64,000 nucleotides of DNA from Haemonchus contortus (taxonomy: Eukaryota; Nematoda; Chromadorea; Rhabditida; Trichostrongylidae). Position 1 is the first letter of the stretch. Every line of letters begins with the position of its first letter. Of the stretch, positions 36,363 through 48,294 are shown in pieces. The translations under genes were made by a program, and so were the position numbers. Under the pieces are notes generated by a model, which had not been told where the DNA came from, ran no database searches, and was given only the letters and a program-made list of their open reading frames with translations. The stretch spans positions 1,584,302-1,648,301 of the forward strand of contig LS997567.1 of assembly GCA_000469685.2 (NCBI GenBank), given 5' to 3'.

Positions 36363-39300
36363 ATTCAAGTAGCCTTGTTAATTAGCTTGATATTAGTAAC
36401 GTTACTGTAAGAGTAAACAGTGTTAGTGGTGTTAATGCATGAACACGCGGTTATGGAAGAGTGACCGTAAACAAACAACAATGGGATTGATGTGATGCCA
36501 GCTAGAGTTACACCATGGCCGCTTGCGCTACGCTATTCATAAAAATCACTACAAGTTCCGTATTCGTCAAGGGTACTACTGTTTTTTCTCTTGCATACTT
36601 TGAGGATTAACTGAGTGGATAACACAGAACGATTAAGACAAAAAAACTTCGCCTAAACTCGGGAATGAGAACTACAGAGTTGCAGCGAAGGCTGTGCTTT
36701 CTACACCGCTGATCTATTCAGGAACAATTTTTCCCCAACGTTCTTGCTCAAATGCTGGCTGATTCCTGTTAATTGATTACAGAAAAAAGAAACATCCATT
36801 TTAACTGCCCTATAGACCTGGGGGGAAAACCACAAGATCATCATGTTGCGTTACCACTTACTTGAAGTAATTCTGCGAATAGGTGAAAAATTGTAGTGTC
36901 AAGTGCAAATAGTTGACAGGTCAATAAAGGTGTTCAAGGATCTCTGCATCCCTATCGAAGTGAATAAACTTTAAAGCTGTAAAATGGGTATAGCTGTATC
37001 GAAGAAATAACGTGGAGCGGTTGTCTGGTTTGGGCTGAAGTCGAACTGTGAGTAAAGCTCATTTACAGAATACCAAACGAGTGACTTCTCATACATAACT
37101 CGATGAGAAGTATGAAGTCTTATGGAATGGCGACAGCGTGGGATGACAGACAATCTCTTTCTTATCGGAAGAAGCGAAGCTGTGATCTTCTTGGAAAACA
37201 AAGAAAGGAAGACGAAATTCACCATACTTTAGGGCTTCATAAAATGCCAAAAGCCAATGCAAAAAAAAGATAAAAACGAAAAAAAGAGAGCATCGCTCCA
37301 AGGCTTTAGCATGCGACCGCCTCGCAGCTGCTCGCATTGGTCGGAAACAAGTGCCGCCCCCCGCCAACCGCCAGTCACGCAGCTACCGTTTTCGGGGGGA
37401 AGGGAGAATTGAAAAATCTAACGTTTCCTTTTATTCCGCTGACAAGAAGCGCTTTTTTAATGAGCGCATGACACGGATAGACATAGACATGATGTTACCA
37501 AACCATACAATTAGTCAGTGACTCTTTGACTTCGGCTGTGCTTACATCACAGTAACGTTAAAGTAATTACAGCTAAAACGTAAATCATGATAAATACTAC
37601 GGTAGCTTATCGAATGAGCAAGAAAATAGGAATCACACGATGAATTCAAAAAAAGATCGGGTTCTGATGTCACAACAAAACAGACCAGTCAATGTCGCGG
37701 ACGAGACCAGAATGAACCTGCATCGATGACCTGCCGTCGCGTCTGAACCTGTCACGTTCGAACGCGTTCAAGTTCCAGCTCTTGCGGTTCAAAGGAAATG
37801 AAGGTGTGTTTGTCAATTCTTAGCTAGGAAAAAAGCTGTTGGAACTGTAGTGTAAATGCAAAAAGGGAGTTGTTTCCCTTGGCCTAACAGGTATTTTATG
37901 ATCTACTTCATTTTATGATCTGACAGAAACCCACATTCCTTTCCTTTCCAGGGCTTTTCAAAAAGTACTTGATGAAATCTGATCCTAACATTAAGGTCAA
38001 CAATATAGGCAAGTTTTGACGATATTAGCTTATTCTGAAACCTGTAGTCCCATTTCTACTACACCATTTGAAGACTTAGTTCACGATAGTTTTAGGGTGC
38101 CTGGTTTTAGACGTATAATGAAAGTGATAGACCAGAATAACGAAAAAGGCACGAAGGTCAGTGTATCGAAAGTTGCATAAGGCTTTGGAAAAGAAGTAGT
38201 ATTAGAGATTGAGCCACAATGGGACGATAGTTGCGTGGAAGGGGTGTTTGGGTTAGCTGTCAAAATGGGCGCGCCATTGCATACAGCTGGCTACAGCAAG
38301 GTGCCTGCCTGCAACGTGTTGGTCCCGGTGAGAATCGTGCAACCTCTACAGTTTTCAAAGCTCTTGAACGATCGCCCGCCTTAGGCGTGTACGTCGACGA
38401 AGAGGCTAATGTGTTAGCACATCCGGCTGTCAGTGCACGAGCCTCCAATCTCTTGCACTACTGTCTTTGAAGTTGACCAAGCTCTTGAAGCTGGTGGAAT
38501 GAGAACAACAAACCGCCAACAATGATTTCGCAAACCAAGTTTTCAATTCGACTTGGTTGGTGTGGTTGGTGTGAGTGGGAACTGGTCGGTTCCAAAAGGT
38601 TTCTAGGCTTTTGAAGGTGGCCAGTAGGCGAATATACGGTAAAATCAGCAACACATCATCGAAAACCCAGCAAAAAATACACAGAAATGCTCACGCATAG
38701 AATAAATAGAGTTCTTCCATTTCCCCACGAGTCGTCATAAACATGCAGAAACGAGTCTGATTGTACGGAATATGGTGGCTCGCCTTCAATCCTTTCTGGC
38801 CAAGGTAACGGGTCAACTGGCACTTTGCTTGGAAGACAAGCGAATATTGATGCGATTTAACAATATGCTTGAAGGTTGGGTTTTAAGCCTTGTTTGAGGA
38901 TGAGAAGGAGATAAGGGAGAATGATGTGGTTTGGTCCCTTAACGGTGGGTCTGTCTTTAGAGCTGCGATTAGCTAAAAATTCAGCTCCAGGAATATCTCC
39001 TATACTGACCGCTCCATCGTATTGAAACCTCTGTTCAAAATTTCTTAGCAGTCAAGGTGGTCATACAGTATGTATTCTTCAAGGTATATAGACAATGGTC
39101 AGAATTTGGCAATAAGCTTAAATGCAGAGCAGAATTCAATGTTTCGAAGAACGACTGAAAGAAAGTAATGACGGACCCAAAATGCTCTTTCCTCATTACT
39201 GCTGGATAAGAAATGTTTCAGGGGATTTTCGCAGCTTCAAAAAAAAGTCAGCAAGAGGCAATAATCAGCAATAAAAAAAACTCGAGGAAAAACTATTTAT

Positions 39301-39594
39301 TGCAATCAATATTTTACAATGTCGAATAGCTTTATTGACCGTGGCTTTTGGTTGTCGAAGTTAGAGCAAAACAGCTTCTCACATGAAGCCCGTTCAGAAC
39401 AAATAGAATACCAACAGAAGCGTTTATAATCACCGATCGCTTGACGATGATTCGAGGCGGTTGTTACTGTAATTTACCATCCGGTACCGCTACAGTCAAC
39501 GCCTCTGTCGATGTACTCTTGAAAACTGAATGGACTACGCCATATAGCCAAGTAAAATACAGTGACTTTGTATATCTGATACAGTTCATCCGTA
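36363..39594. other. Intergenic region with one coding-like segment
   Basis: Most of this stretch shows nothing I can support. At 38184-38470 (+) two overlapping frames look coding-like: one ends VPACNVLVP before a GTGAGA donor, and the next contains ALGVYVDEEANVLAHPAVS after a CTCTACAG acceptor. The implied 24-bp intron is too short and the phases do not agree. It may be a decayed gene fragment or a repeat. The sequence just downstream (38471-38500) resembles segments near 48375 and 48985. Confidence 0.3.
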
Positions 39595-42500
39595 TTAAGA
39601 ATGTTTATTGAGCCATGATGTCACTTCTTTCTTCTTCTGATCTTCAGATACTTCGTATGCACGTCTCTGAATGAGGTGAATATCATTCTCGAACTTTATA
39701 ATTCTTCCCTAAATATAAAAAAGCGTACGCGCAGATGGATTCTCTGAATTTTGCAAGTATAACCGAAACCTCGGTGCTCCACTTTCGGTTACTCCTCAGC
39801 CCAATTTTATCTACTCTAGTCTAATCGTGGGAGGATAAGCTACAGAGGCCATTCCACAGAAGACCTCTATCACTATTCGATTACGATTCTATGGATAACT
39901 TGTTTTGACTTGATGTTTTTGTTAACTGCTGTTAATTCGCAGCAGTGCGGGTTCCGAAAGTCTCATAAGGTTGACGATTTATGGACAAAACTTCTGTCTC
40001 GGGCGGGACTCGAACCCGTACATGTGCTTTCCGGGCACAGGTACGGATTCGAGTCCCGTCGGAGCCTGAAGATTTGTCCATAAATCGACAACCTTCTGAG
40101 ATATTCTGGGGATATTTTTAGAACAAAGCTAAAATCAGGAAGAGAGACAAAAGGCACGTAGGTAAATTCGAATTCACGAGAAAAAGTGTGATCTCCTTTT
40201 TTTTGTTATAAATCCGTCCAGTGCAGTTTTTTTCAGAATCTCAAAGTGCAGCCTTGTGGAGCTCAAAAAGCAGTGTCCTTAAGAACAGCCAACCTCTAAA
40301 AAACTAAGCTTTGTACCAAGTCCCAACAAAAAACCTGAAAGAGGCTAGTTTGCATTTCTCTGGATTCTGGCTTATCATGGCGGGTATTGTAACTTCATAG
40401 AATTCTAGCTTGCAAGTTTGTGAATATATGTGGATAAAATAAAGTTTTTCACAGGTTACCTTCACAATTTCGTCCACATCCAGTAACGATCGGTCGCTGT
40501 TCACGTCGACATTGATGAGTTCTGAGTCCATGCTGAAAGTCAAATGTAATGGGAGTCATTTCTCCCATGTTTTTTCCAGATATAAGAGAGCTTTTGAGCT
40601 TTTCAGTTTGCGTTATTTCGGAAACAAACTCACGAAGAACAAAAGCTTAGTAACCACACCTCAACTAACCAGCACCGCCTTCGTAATCACAGGGTAGCCC
40701 TCTTACAAGCTGTAATTTGTCAACTTTGCAGCAACATGCATTTATGCTGACTGCAGTTAGCGTTAATAGTATTCCCTTTTTCTTTTTTTCAAGCCAGATT
40801 GGTCCAACACAACAAAATGTATGACTTTTCTAATGATGACTAGTGTGTTTTGCTTGACTCTCCTATTAAATGAGCTGATAGCTTGGTTCTGAAGCCGGAA
40901 ACATTTACCACTTATCTACTCATGCGTACGGACGTAGCTATGCATTCATAATCGAACTAATCAGGACAGAATCCCATCGAATCTTCGGAATACTGTGTTA
41001 GAAATGAGCTTATGAGATTGGCAAGTTGTATTCAGCTACCAAACAACAGTGGTTGTATTTTTTGCTTTACATACAGTAGCGCTCAAAAGTATTCGGCGAA
41101 ATGCTTCTTCAGTTATAATTTTCAGTCATAACTCCTTTCCTACTGGATCTGATCAAGCGAAATTTCAATATGTGTAGCATAGGTGGAGTGTGAACACTTA
41201 CCACAATTAACCTGTAATCTGATCATGTTCCAGATATCCAAAAGGGCCTGAACAAAAAATCAACTGAAAATACGAAAGGTGGTCCTTCTAGGAGTCCTTT
41301 CCTTTTTGCCATTCCCTAAGTGTACGAGCACTAATGTCGAACCCAGAAGAGAAGAAAAACGTACACAAGGTCGGAATAACTGCAGACGTCACAAACTTGC
41401 TTTCAGCACAGTCTGCCAACGCCCCCCAATTAGTATGTGGATATGGCTGTTTTGCAGTCAAGTAGTGTTGGGTAGTGCGAAATATGTTTCAGTTGAACAT
41501 ATCAAAATCTCATGCGATTTGCTCCACTGGGAAAAAAGTTACGGCAAGTTAAAGTTGGCCGAATACTTTTGAGCGCTACTGTACATATCAACCCAGAGGG
41601 TGCAGAGGGGTTCGCACCATTTCCCCAACACCCCTCTGGTTGAGGTGCTAGACAGAAGGAATAGTCCCTTTGTCATGTAAAGTGTTATTTCATTATAAGA
41701 TTAGGGTTTTGAACACAGTTAGGGTGAAGTTGGCAACGAACACAAATGCTACCAGGCTTACTTACCCTCTAACTGACCCCCATCTGACTGTGATCCTTAA
41801 ATTCCAAGAGCAATATAGACCACAGGATGAATTTAAAGAGTTCAAGCTCTAAAACTCCCACCTAGGCATTTTTATGATGTTCTCCTCCTGATATGTCCTC
41901 ATCAAGCGCCTTTCCATGTGTTTTATATCACTACATGATTTCGTTTTGCCAATTTGTTCTAAGTGCTTGTGACGTTTTACCATCGGCCTCTCTCCAATTG
42001 AATCGAATAGCGCTGAAAATGGTATACACAAATAAGACAATGAAAACGAACATTATCTTAATGTTATGTGGAAAACGCTTAAATATCCTAGTTCAAAAAG
42101 AAGCGATCAGTTTCGTTCAACTTACTCCTGCCCCCCCCCCCCTTCCTCCGCCTTGACCTCTTGACGCTTAAGCGGCCGTAGGGGCATGTGCTCAACCCGA
42201 AGAAAGAGGGAGAGGGGAGTCCGGCGACTCGGTCGTCACTCAATTACTCACTCCTCAACGAAATACTCAAAGCCTCTTCTTAACTTTGAGGTCTCTATGG
42301 GCGTGGTGCTCAAAGCCCATAAGTAAAATGAGCCTAACAAAGGAAAGTTCTAGTGAACATTGTCATTGATATCGTGAGCGGAATTCTAAAAACAGAAGCG
42401 GAAGAAAGACCCAATATTCCATACCCAGTACAAATGTGGAGTGACACACAAATGCTCACAAGTGCTTGAGTATCGAAATTTCCCACGAATTCCCACGGCA

Positions 42501-43173
42501 AGCGGTAAAGGTGGGCTACCCTATACTTGCATTGGGAATTCAAACCTTTCCCTTCAAATCGCGCGACTGCGCGCGATCGATTGCGGCGAGCACGGCGCCG
42601 TTTTCAGGGAGAAGATACCGGCCCCGCTTGGCTTCTGCAAGGGATGGTCAAAGAAAGCTTATTATCCAATCCAAGTTACAAATATTATTTAGCTATCTAG
42701 CCCTACAGATTAAAGCTCCATGAAATGAAAAGAAGCCAGTTTGAAATCAGTCACGAGCTACAATTAGTTTACAGCAGTAGAACTAACAGCGAATTTGACA
42801 GAAGTATATGTCAGATCTCATCATGCAGGTTTTTATACAGCGACTACAACAGAAATAGTGCTTAGTGAGACTCAAATGGCACGGAGCTATAGTAGTGAGC
42901 TAGCGCCTACAAATTATTCCGAATAATATAGGACGACTATAATTCATAAAAAAAACCTCTCATCTCACCGTTTTCAGAACGTAAAGTGATCCTCAGGGCT
43001 CGCTCAAAACTTTAATTGTTATACCAAGTTCAGAACTCACGTTGCTCATGGCAGGAAGACGAGGAATTCGGTGTCTTCGGTGAGCTTGGCGTTGCTGGTG
43101 GACTTTTCGAGTGCATTAAACCAGCTGCTAATTTCCGTCGAAGATCGAAATCGCTCGACGATTTGTTGGCCAT
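39595..43173 (-). CDS. Unrecognised 156-residue protein, four exons
   Basis: Exons on the minus strand: 43173-43041 (ATG), 42012-41862, 40532-40460 and 39708-39595 (TAA). All phases agree (1, 2, 0) and total 471 nt. Acceptors are strong (CATTTTCAG, GACTTTCAG, TATATTTAG), and an acceptor TTCAG ends two bases before the ATG, suggesting SL trans-splicing. The protein has a Ser/Pro-rich N-terminal region (KSPPATPSSPKTPNSSSS), a basic middle (MVKRHKHLEQIGKTKS), an acidic stretch (DVNSDRSLLDVDEIVK) and a C-terminal helical segment ending KEVTSWLNKHS. It has no signal peptide or membrane segment and is probably a nuclear or cytoplasmic soluble protein (inference). I do not recognise the family. Intron 2 holds a Tc1-type MITE and intron 3 a tRNA-like palindrome. 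Confidence 0.65.
39962..40100. repeat. tRNA-like palindrome
   Basis: Two arms of about 60 bp (39962-40027 and 40034-40100) are near-perfect inverted repeats around a 6-bp loop. Each arm contains a sequence resembling a tRNA T-arm/pol III B box (GGGTTCGAGTCC on the minus strand in the left arm, GGATTCGAGTCC on the plus strand in the right arm). No complete tRNA cloverleaf is seen. It sits in intron 3 of the gene at 39595-43173. It may be a short foldback transposon or a tRNA-derived SINE dimer. Confidence 0.7.
41074..41581. mobile_element. Tc1-type non-autonomous element (MITE)
   Basis: The 508-bp element begins CAGTAGCGCTCAAAAGTATT and ends with the exact reverse complement of that sequence. 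Both ends are flanked by TA (41072-41073, 41582-41583), the Tc1/mariner target duplication. CAAAAGTATTCGG-type ends are typical of Tc1-like transposons. The interior has no transposase. It is inserted in intron 2 of the gene at 39595-43173. Confidence 0.9.
42505..42622. repeat. Dispersed GC-rich repeat, copy 2
   Basis: This is the partner of 27790-27900. It shares the CCCTA...GAATTCAAACC lead, the GCGCGACTGCGCGCGATCGA core and the GGGAGAAGATACCGG tail. It lies in intron 1 of the gene at 39595-43173. Confidence 0.65.
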
Positions 43174-43411
43174 CGCTGAAGCTCAAATGCTGCGGAATCA
43201 ATTTATTATTCATTTTGATGGCAAAAAGAAATTCAAAGGGAGGATCATGCTTTGATGAGCGAATGGACGGCTGCACAGGGATTGTTGGTGAGGTCTGTTA
43301 ATGTCTACTTACTGGGTGCCGAATAAACAACGAACCCTCACGCTTAGCAGGACTGTCACTGAGAGCGGCGGACCACACAAAGCGACGTTGTCCTAGGTTG
43401 TTCATGGTAAC
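43174..43411. promoter_or_regulatory. Shared upstream region of two divergent genes
   Basis: About 240 bp separate the start codon of the minus-strand gene (43173) from that of the plus-strand gene (43412). Both starts have nearby AG acceptors, so the region may act as a bidirectional promoter with SL-spliced transcripts. This is inferred from layout; I see no TATA or other motif. Confidence 0.35.
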
Positions 43412-46006
43412 ATGAAGGTTCTGCTAAACATTCACGACATGTCATGCGACGTGAACGACTCCATAAGGTTTTTCGCCCGTTCCAAACAGTTCACTGCCGA
43501 GTGGGTCGAGTTAGGCACTCCATCAACAACCTCATCACCGGTGAGTCAGTAGGTGGTGTGCGTGAAGCCGGAATTTTCTGCTCGGGTTTCGCTGAGGGTA
43601 CGCAATTAGGAATGAACTACACGGAACACAAATGTACAGAAAGATGCGGCTGAGGAAGCCTATTCGAAGTAGTTGAGCATTATCGATTTCAATGAGTTTC
43701 TTATTCTGAGAAGAGTGCTTTTTGGGGAATCGCCATGACGATTGCCTTTCCGTCACCTTAACTTTGGTTCCTTGAATCCGCTTAGTTTGCAGGTAGAAAA
43801 AAATAATTGCGAGTTCTTGAAAAAGGGATGCTTATAATGGAGTACGGTAATAGTGATGAGGTTAACCTCAATTACACTTTTCTGTTAGTGACAGAAAGCA
43901 AAGTTGCTTTATGAAAGCAAATTCAACGCAACACGGTCTATATGCATGTGCCCCTTCAAAACGGGATTCAGAAACAGTAGATGATATGATTGAAAGACTA
44001 GTTAGTAATCAATGAATTAGTGTAAGTCCAATCGCCATGAAAGATAGTAGTGAGGATTTGTAGCAACTAAAATTTGAAGAGGATGTCACCTCATATGCCG
44101 TGTTGCCAAGTCAACGGCCGTTGGCTGCTCACAAACAACGACGACTTAACCGTTTCAACGTGAAAACGTTGAATACAAGGACGCTTCTATATGTCGCTAA
44201 TGAGCTGTTCGCATGAACGATATGCCTCTATAGATCATTCGAGTAATATAAAAACTGGTTCAGATAGAATAATTGTACTTTCTGCCCACGCCTTCCACCT
44301 CAAATGTGATGACTTTTTCCCAACTCGCTTGTATCCCTAGTAATGTTCCAGTAATCAGAAGCTCGTTTTCGATCTGAATCAAGCAAAAGGGAGTTATTGA
44401 ACTTGTAATGATCAAAAATTGTGTTACCACAACCACAGTATAAAAGAGATCATTGAGCACGGGTGTCACAAGGGTACCAGAAGCCCGTGGGATATGTAGG
44501 GCTTGCTGTCTGCTTGAGGTGAATATGTTCGTCCTTGTGCGATCTGTTTGGGAAGCCAATAATCGTTCAAATCTTGGAATGATCTGTTTTGCCACTGACA
44601 ACAATCCCTTACAAGCTTTCATTTTCAATCCCTTACCATTGCTTGAGGCAGATCGAGGGTGCCGAAAGGTTCATTTATGCCGAGCATACGCCTTAGCCCG
44701 CCTTTGTTAGACAGGTTGTGCTATTTAATCCGTAAAAAAAGGGAATACTGTAATCGGCCAAAACACATATTCGAATGCGTTCAGCCTTTTTCTAATGTAC
44801 ATAACAACTGGTGTAAGCAATAGGATTACCGTTCAGGTGGATGTCAGAGCCTCCAATGAGCACCTCACGAGCTTTGTTATTGAAGCCTCGATGAGGAGCG
44901 ATAGCTGAATGAGGAGGTATATCAATCATTGCGGCCACGAGGGTTCTGAAACCATTAACTTACATTTCAATCACTGCCATATAATTAATGATTGCAGTAA
45001 ACAACCGAAATTTAATTACGGTTGTTTACCAATCTCTAATTCAACTTCTTTAACAGAGGAGTTTTTCATTATAGGCCGAATCACGGAGATGAGGGAGCAG
45101 AAGGAAAAAGTACTTGAGTGGAGAGTAGGAAAAAACAAAATGTAAGGTAACTGTTGTTCGACTAATGAGGGACTAGTACAACTGATCGATAAGCGGAAAA
45201 AGGGCAAATTCACTGACATAGAAAATCTCATTTTACAATTTGTATTGTCATAATGCAGAAGCTGTGTGCATATCAGAATCTTTTTTACCCTACTTAGGCC
45301 TTTCAACTAGGTTCATAAGGTACTGCATGCGTAAAATGCCCTGGTTACTGAAAAGAAACAGATCACTCGAGAAAAACAACTTGAAAAAAACCACAAAAGA
45401 AGAGAGATTCTTTTTCGAAGTAGGGAAGTTCTGAAAAAAGTTTTTCTACTTTGAGTTATTTCACAGCTGAGTGGTTGTCCTATTATATGTAGTAATCACT
45501 TGATGAAAACTGGACGGACACGCTTGTATATTGGTCCAGATTCGATTGAGGGCTCAGCGTAATAATATCGTTTGAAGTAGAACTGTTGTGTGCTTCACAA
45601 GAACAGTATCCTTAGGCGAAGATGCGAGAACATTGAGAAACATCGAATTTTCAGAGGAAAAGGTTTAGCGATTCATCAAGGAGTGCTCATTCAACAAGCC
45701 TTTTCTTCGTGCCCTCGAAGGTCACAATTAGACTTCTGTGCTTTCGATTTCCGCTCTAATTACTTCTGAGAAAGCGGATCAAACATGAATCCTTCATGTA
45801 ATTGTCAGTTGACTGTTGCCTATCAAAGAGAACACTTAAGCATGTGAACCGTCGTTCAAGCAATGAACAGCTGAGTACTGAATTGTCAGGGTGCATGGGA
45901 TAAAGTACGGGATTCCCTGGCACACTGTTACGATGGCGACGAGGAGTTTATCAGTCGCCTATTGAGAGTAGCTAAGCGGGCAGGCTTTGGATCAGTCAGT
46001 GTGTAG
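43412..46006 (+). CDS. Unrecognised small protein, three exons
   Basis: Exons 43412-43540, 45655-45720 and 45890-46006 (TAG) all join in phase 0 and encode 103 residues. Exon 1 ends at a GTGAGT donor. The other acceptors are GAATTTTCAG and GAATTGTCAG, and exon 2 ends at GTCACA. The product starts MKVLLNIHDMSCDVND, has SIRFFARSKQFTAEWVELG, then a Ser-rich middle (RKRFSDSSRSAHSTS) and a charged C-terminus (KVRDSLAHCYDGDEEFISRL). No family is recognised. The first intron is 2.1 kb and contains apparent exons of a minus-strand gene (44466-45112), so additional exons or two separate plus-strand genes remain possible. Confidence 0.45.
44466..45112 (-). CDS. Unrecognised gene, 3' part, nested antisense
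   Basis: Four exons on the minus strand: 45112-45030, 44904-44830, 44701-44637 and 44543-44466 (TGA). Phases agree (1, 1, 0). Donors are GTAAAC, GTAATC and GTAAGG; acceptors are CTCAAG, CATTCAG, ACAAAG and AAACAG. The roughly 100 residues include PIMKNSSVKEVELEI, APHRGFNNKAREVLIGGSD, RRMLGINEPFGTLDL and QGRTYSPQADSKPY before the end at GLLVPL. No family is recognised and the 5' end is missing. It lies inside the first intron of the plus-strand model 43412-46006. An alternative plus-strand reading of 44837-44908 exists but is less convincing. Confidence 0.4.
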
Positions 46007-47375
46007 ATGTGGGACGGAAAAGGATTATCCGTTCAGAAATGTCATGGCGGAATGGAACCACGATGATATTCCTGACGATTAGTTATCGATAGCATTGTGA
46101 GATTATCATAGAAAAGAAGGATTTGTTGGATGCTGAATTTCTTAAGAAACACGCTATCGTTTGCATGCATGTGATACTGAGTTACATCGTAGTTATTACT
46201 AGATGAATTGATTTTTGCAAAGCGGTTAAGGTTCATTTCACGGATCAAAACTGTGTCACATAGTTGGTTCACATGAAAAAAAAATTATCTGTGGCTTAGG
46301 AACTGCTCCACTGGCGGATATTTCTGTCTAACGAAAGATTTCTTTTCTAGCATCCCTCTGTTGGTAAAGGTATCCATTTGATGTTCCTGTAAGCGCATGT
46401 TTTTCTAGCGTTAAGCATCAGTAATGATCGAGCGGAACCCTAGCAACGAGCTCTCTGGAGATTTGACCCGGATATCTCTTAAGAGAATCAGAAAGCTTGG
46501 CTAATCACAAGCGATCGAAAAACAAGCTCTTATCAAGGGCAAAAAGTGCAGAAAATACAAAATCCTGGGGATTGACCGTGGCTCGTGCTCTCATTTGGGT
46601 TACCTATACCAGAGGACCAGGTCGCAGCTTGTGGTAGCTGTCAAAAAAGCTTGAGGAGAGCGGATGCGATGCATAGGGTATGTACATAATGGAATCGCGT
46701 ACACTACTAAAAACATGCTGTACTAAGTAAAAGAAGCAACGTATAGCGTTGTCGCGAACATGGAGAATCAAGAAGTTCAGCAACTTTCTGGGCTTTGGCT
46801 TTGCCGTTACCGGCTCAAAATCAGAGCGCGCAGCGGCCTAGGTAGGCCGTGCCAAAGTTTCTTTTCCTTCGCACCTCAAGTTGGAAACAACGGGACCTAG
46901 CAAGACAGCTGAGACCTGTTTTTGATGTGTCGACTTACACTTATTAATAAATTACACATATTATATTTCACAGTTACACACATTTGCGTAAATGCTCCTG
47001 CCTCCGAGCCGTTTTAATTTTACTTGCCCGGAATGAGAGAGTTCAGATCACGCAATGGAATTCGCAACACTGCCTTCTATTAAACAAAACAGCCGAATGC
47101 CGTTACCAAAGGTTTTGGCATAGCCCCCCTTTTTGATTCGTGGACTGTTTAAAGATTAAGTAACATCCAACTCGTAATGTTTCTCGGTAACTCTTCGGAC
47201 TTTCGCGCCGTTCCTCTATAGTTAATATGCTTACCATGTAAATCGGGAGGAGATTAGGATGATCTAAGAAAGACATGATATAGAAACTAGGACAGGCAGC
47301 CTTGATAAGGGTTTTATATGAATATTTGTTTAGTACCCTTGAGAGAGCAGTTAACCTAATAGCTTGATTTACAAG
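46007..47375. other. No supported gene
   Basis: Open frames such as 46042-46272 (minus) lack splice-site support, and the rest reads as non-coding. Confidence 0.4.
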
Positions 47376-48294
47376 TCATAAGCGTTTTTCCACCCATTCC
47401 GAGAACGATTTCCGAGGCAAATTAAAGCTCGGGAAATTGATTTCTGTGGTCTTCCACCTCGCCTACAATGCAGTCACTCTTCACATGTCCCAAGAACTAT
47501 CCATAATCCTAATGCATGTGTTCCCCTTTGCCAATTACACCGTTGATTTAGGGGCCTCCCTACGCATCGTAACTCGAGTTTCTGAAAAAATACTTCGAGA
47601 CGAGGAGATTATGTGTATTGGTGGCTTTGATAATGAAAAAAGCAGTCACGAAGGGGCTTGAGCTACTGCTTTACTCGGATTTTGGTCATGAAGAGAAATT
47701 AATGAAGTCGAATTATTTGGTCCTGCCAAACAATATGCAAACCAAGTGGTTTACACCTCTAGATCATTCCCAGACTATTTCTACTGACGAATGGAATGGA
47801 GTAGTTTCCGAAGACCGATTTCCTTGATATATTCCATTTATCGTCCCCTTGCTCACGTGGACTGTTAGTTATATTAGTTGTCGAAGCTAATAACATTACT
47901 GGCAATTTTTTGAAAGAGATCATCGATAATACCGTGAACATACATCGCATATCATTTCCCAAATTAATTTCAGGAAGTACAAGCTGTCACATCTGTTCCC
48001 TGCTTCTTTTTGTAGGATTTCGGATGTCGCTATGATTGACATGATCTAGAAGATTTCCATACATGCTTGTGTGCATTAAGGAATTTGATTGAGCTGTGAT
48101 GTTAGATCAGTCTATACCAGTAGGTCTTCAAAGAAATTAATTTCCAGAAGTAATAAATGTTTTTGTGCGAAACACTTTCAGCAATGATGGAACACTCACT
48201 TCGCCTCACAACAAGTTCGTCTTTCTCCAACATTTGAAAGCTATTCGAAAGGTTTTCAGTGTTACCGCTCACGCTTAATGCAGACAAACGTTGA
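47376..48294 (-). CDS. Cluster of coding-like exons, unrecognised
   Basis: Four minus-strand segments look like exons: 48294-48200 (LSVSGNTENLSNSFQMLEKD, GTGAGT donor), one starting at 47861 (VSKGTINGIYQGNRSSETT), 47581-47541 (TRVTMRREAPKST, after TTTTTTCAG) and 47462-47376 (EINFPSFNLPRKSFSEWVEK, ending in TGA). The first two join in phase 1 and the last two in phase 0. The junction from the second to the third does not agree in phase, so an exon is missing or one boundary is wrong. The protein family and 5' end are unknown. Confidence 0.35.

Noticed and set aside
44837..44908. Plus-strand exon ending in a stop (SNEHLTSFVIEASM)
   Set aside because: It has an acceptor and open frame, but the minus strand gives an exon with both splice sites that joins in phase to two neighbours.
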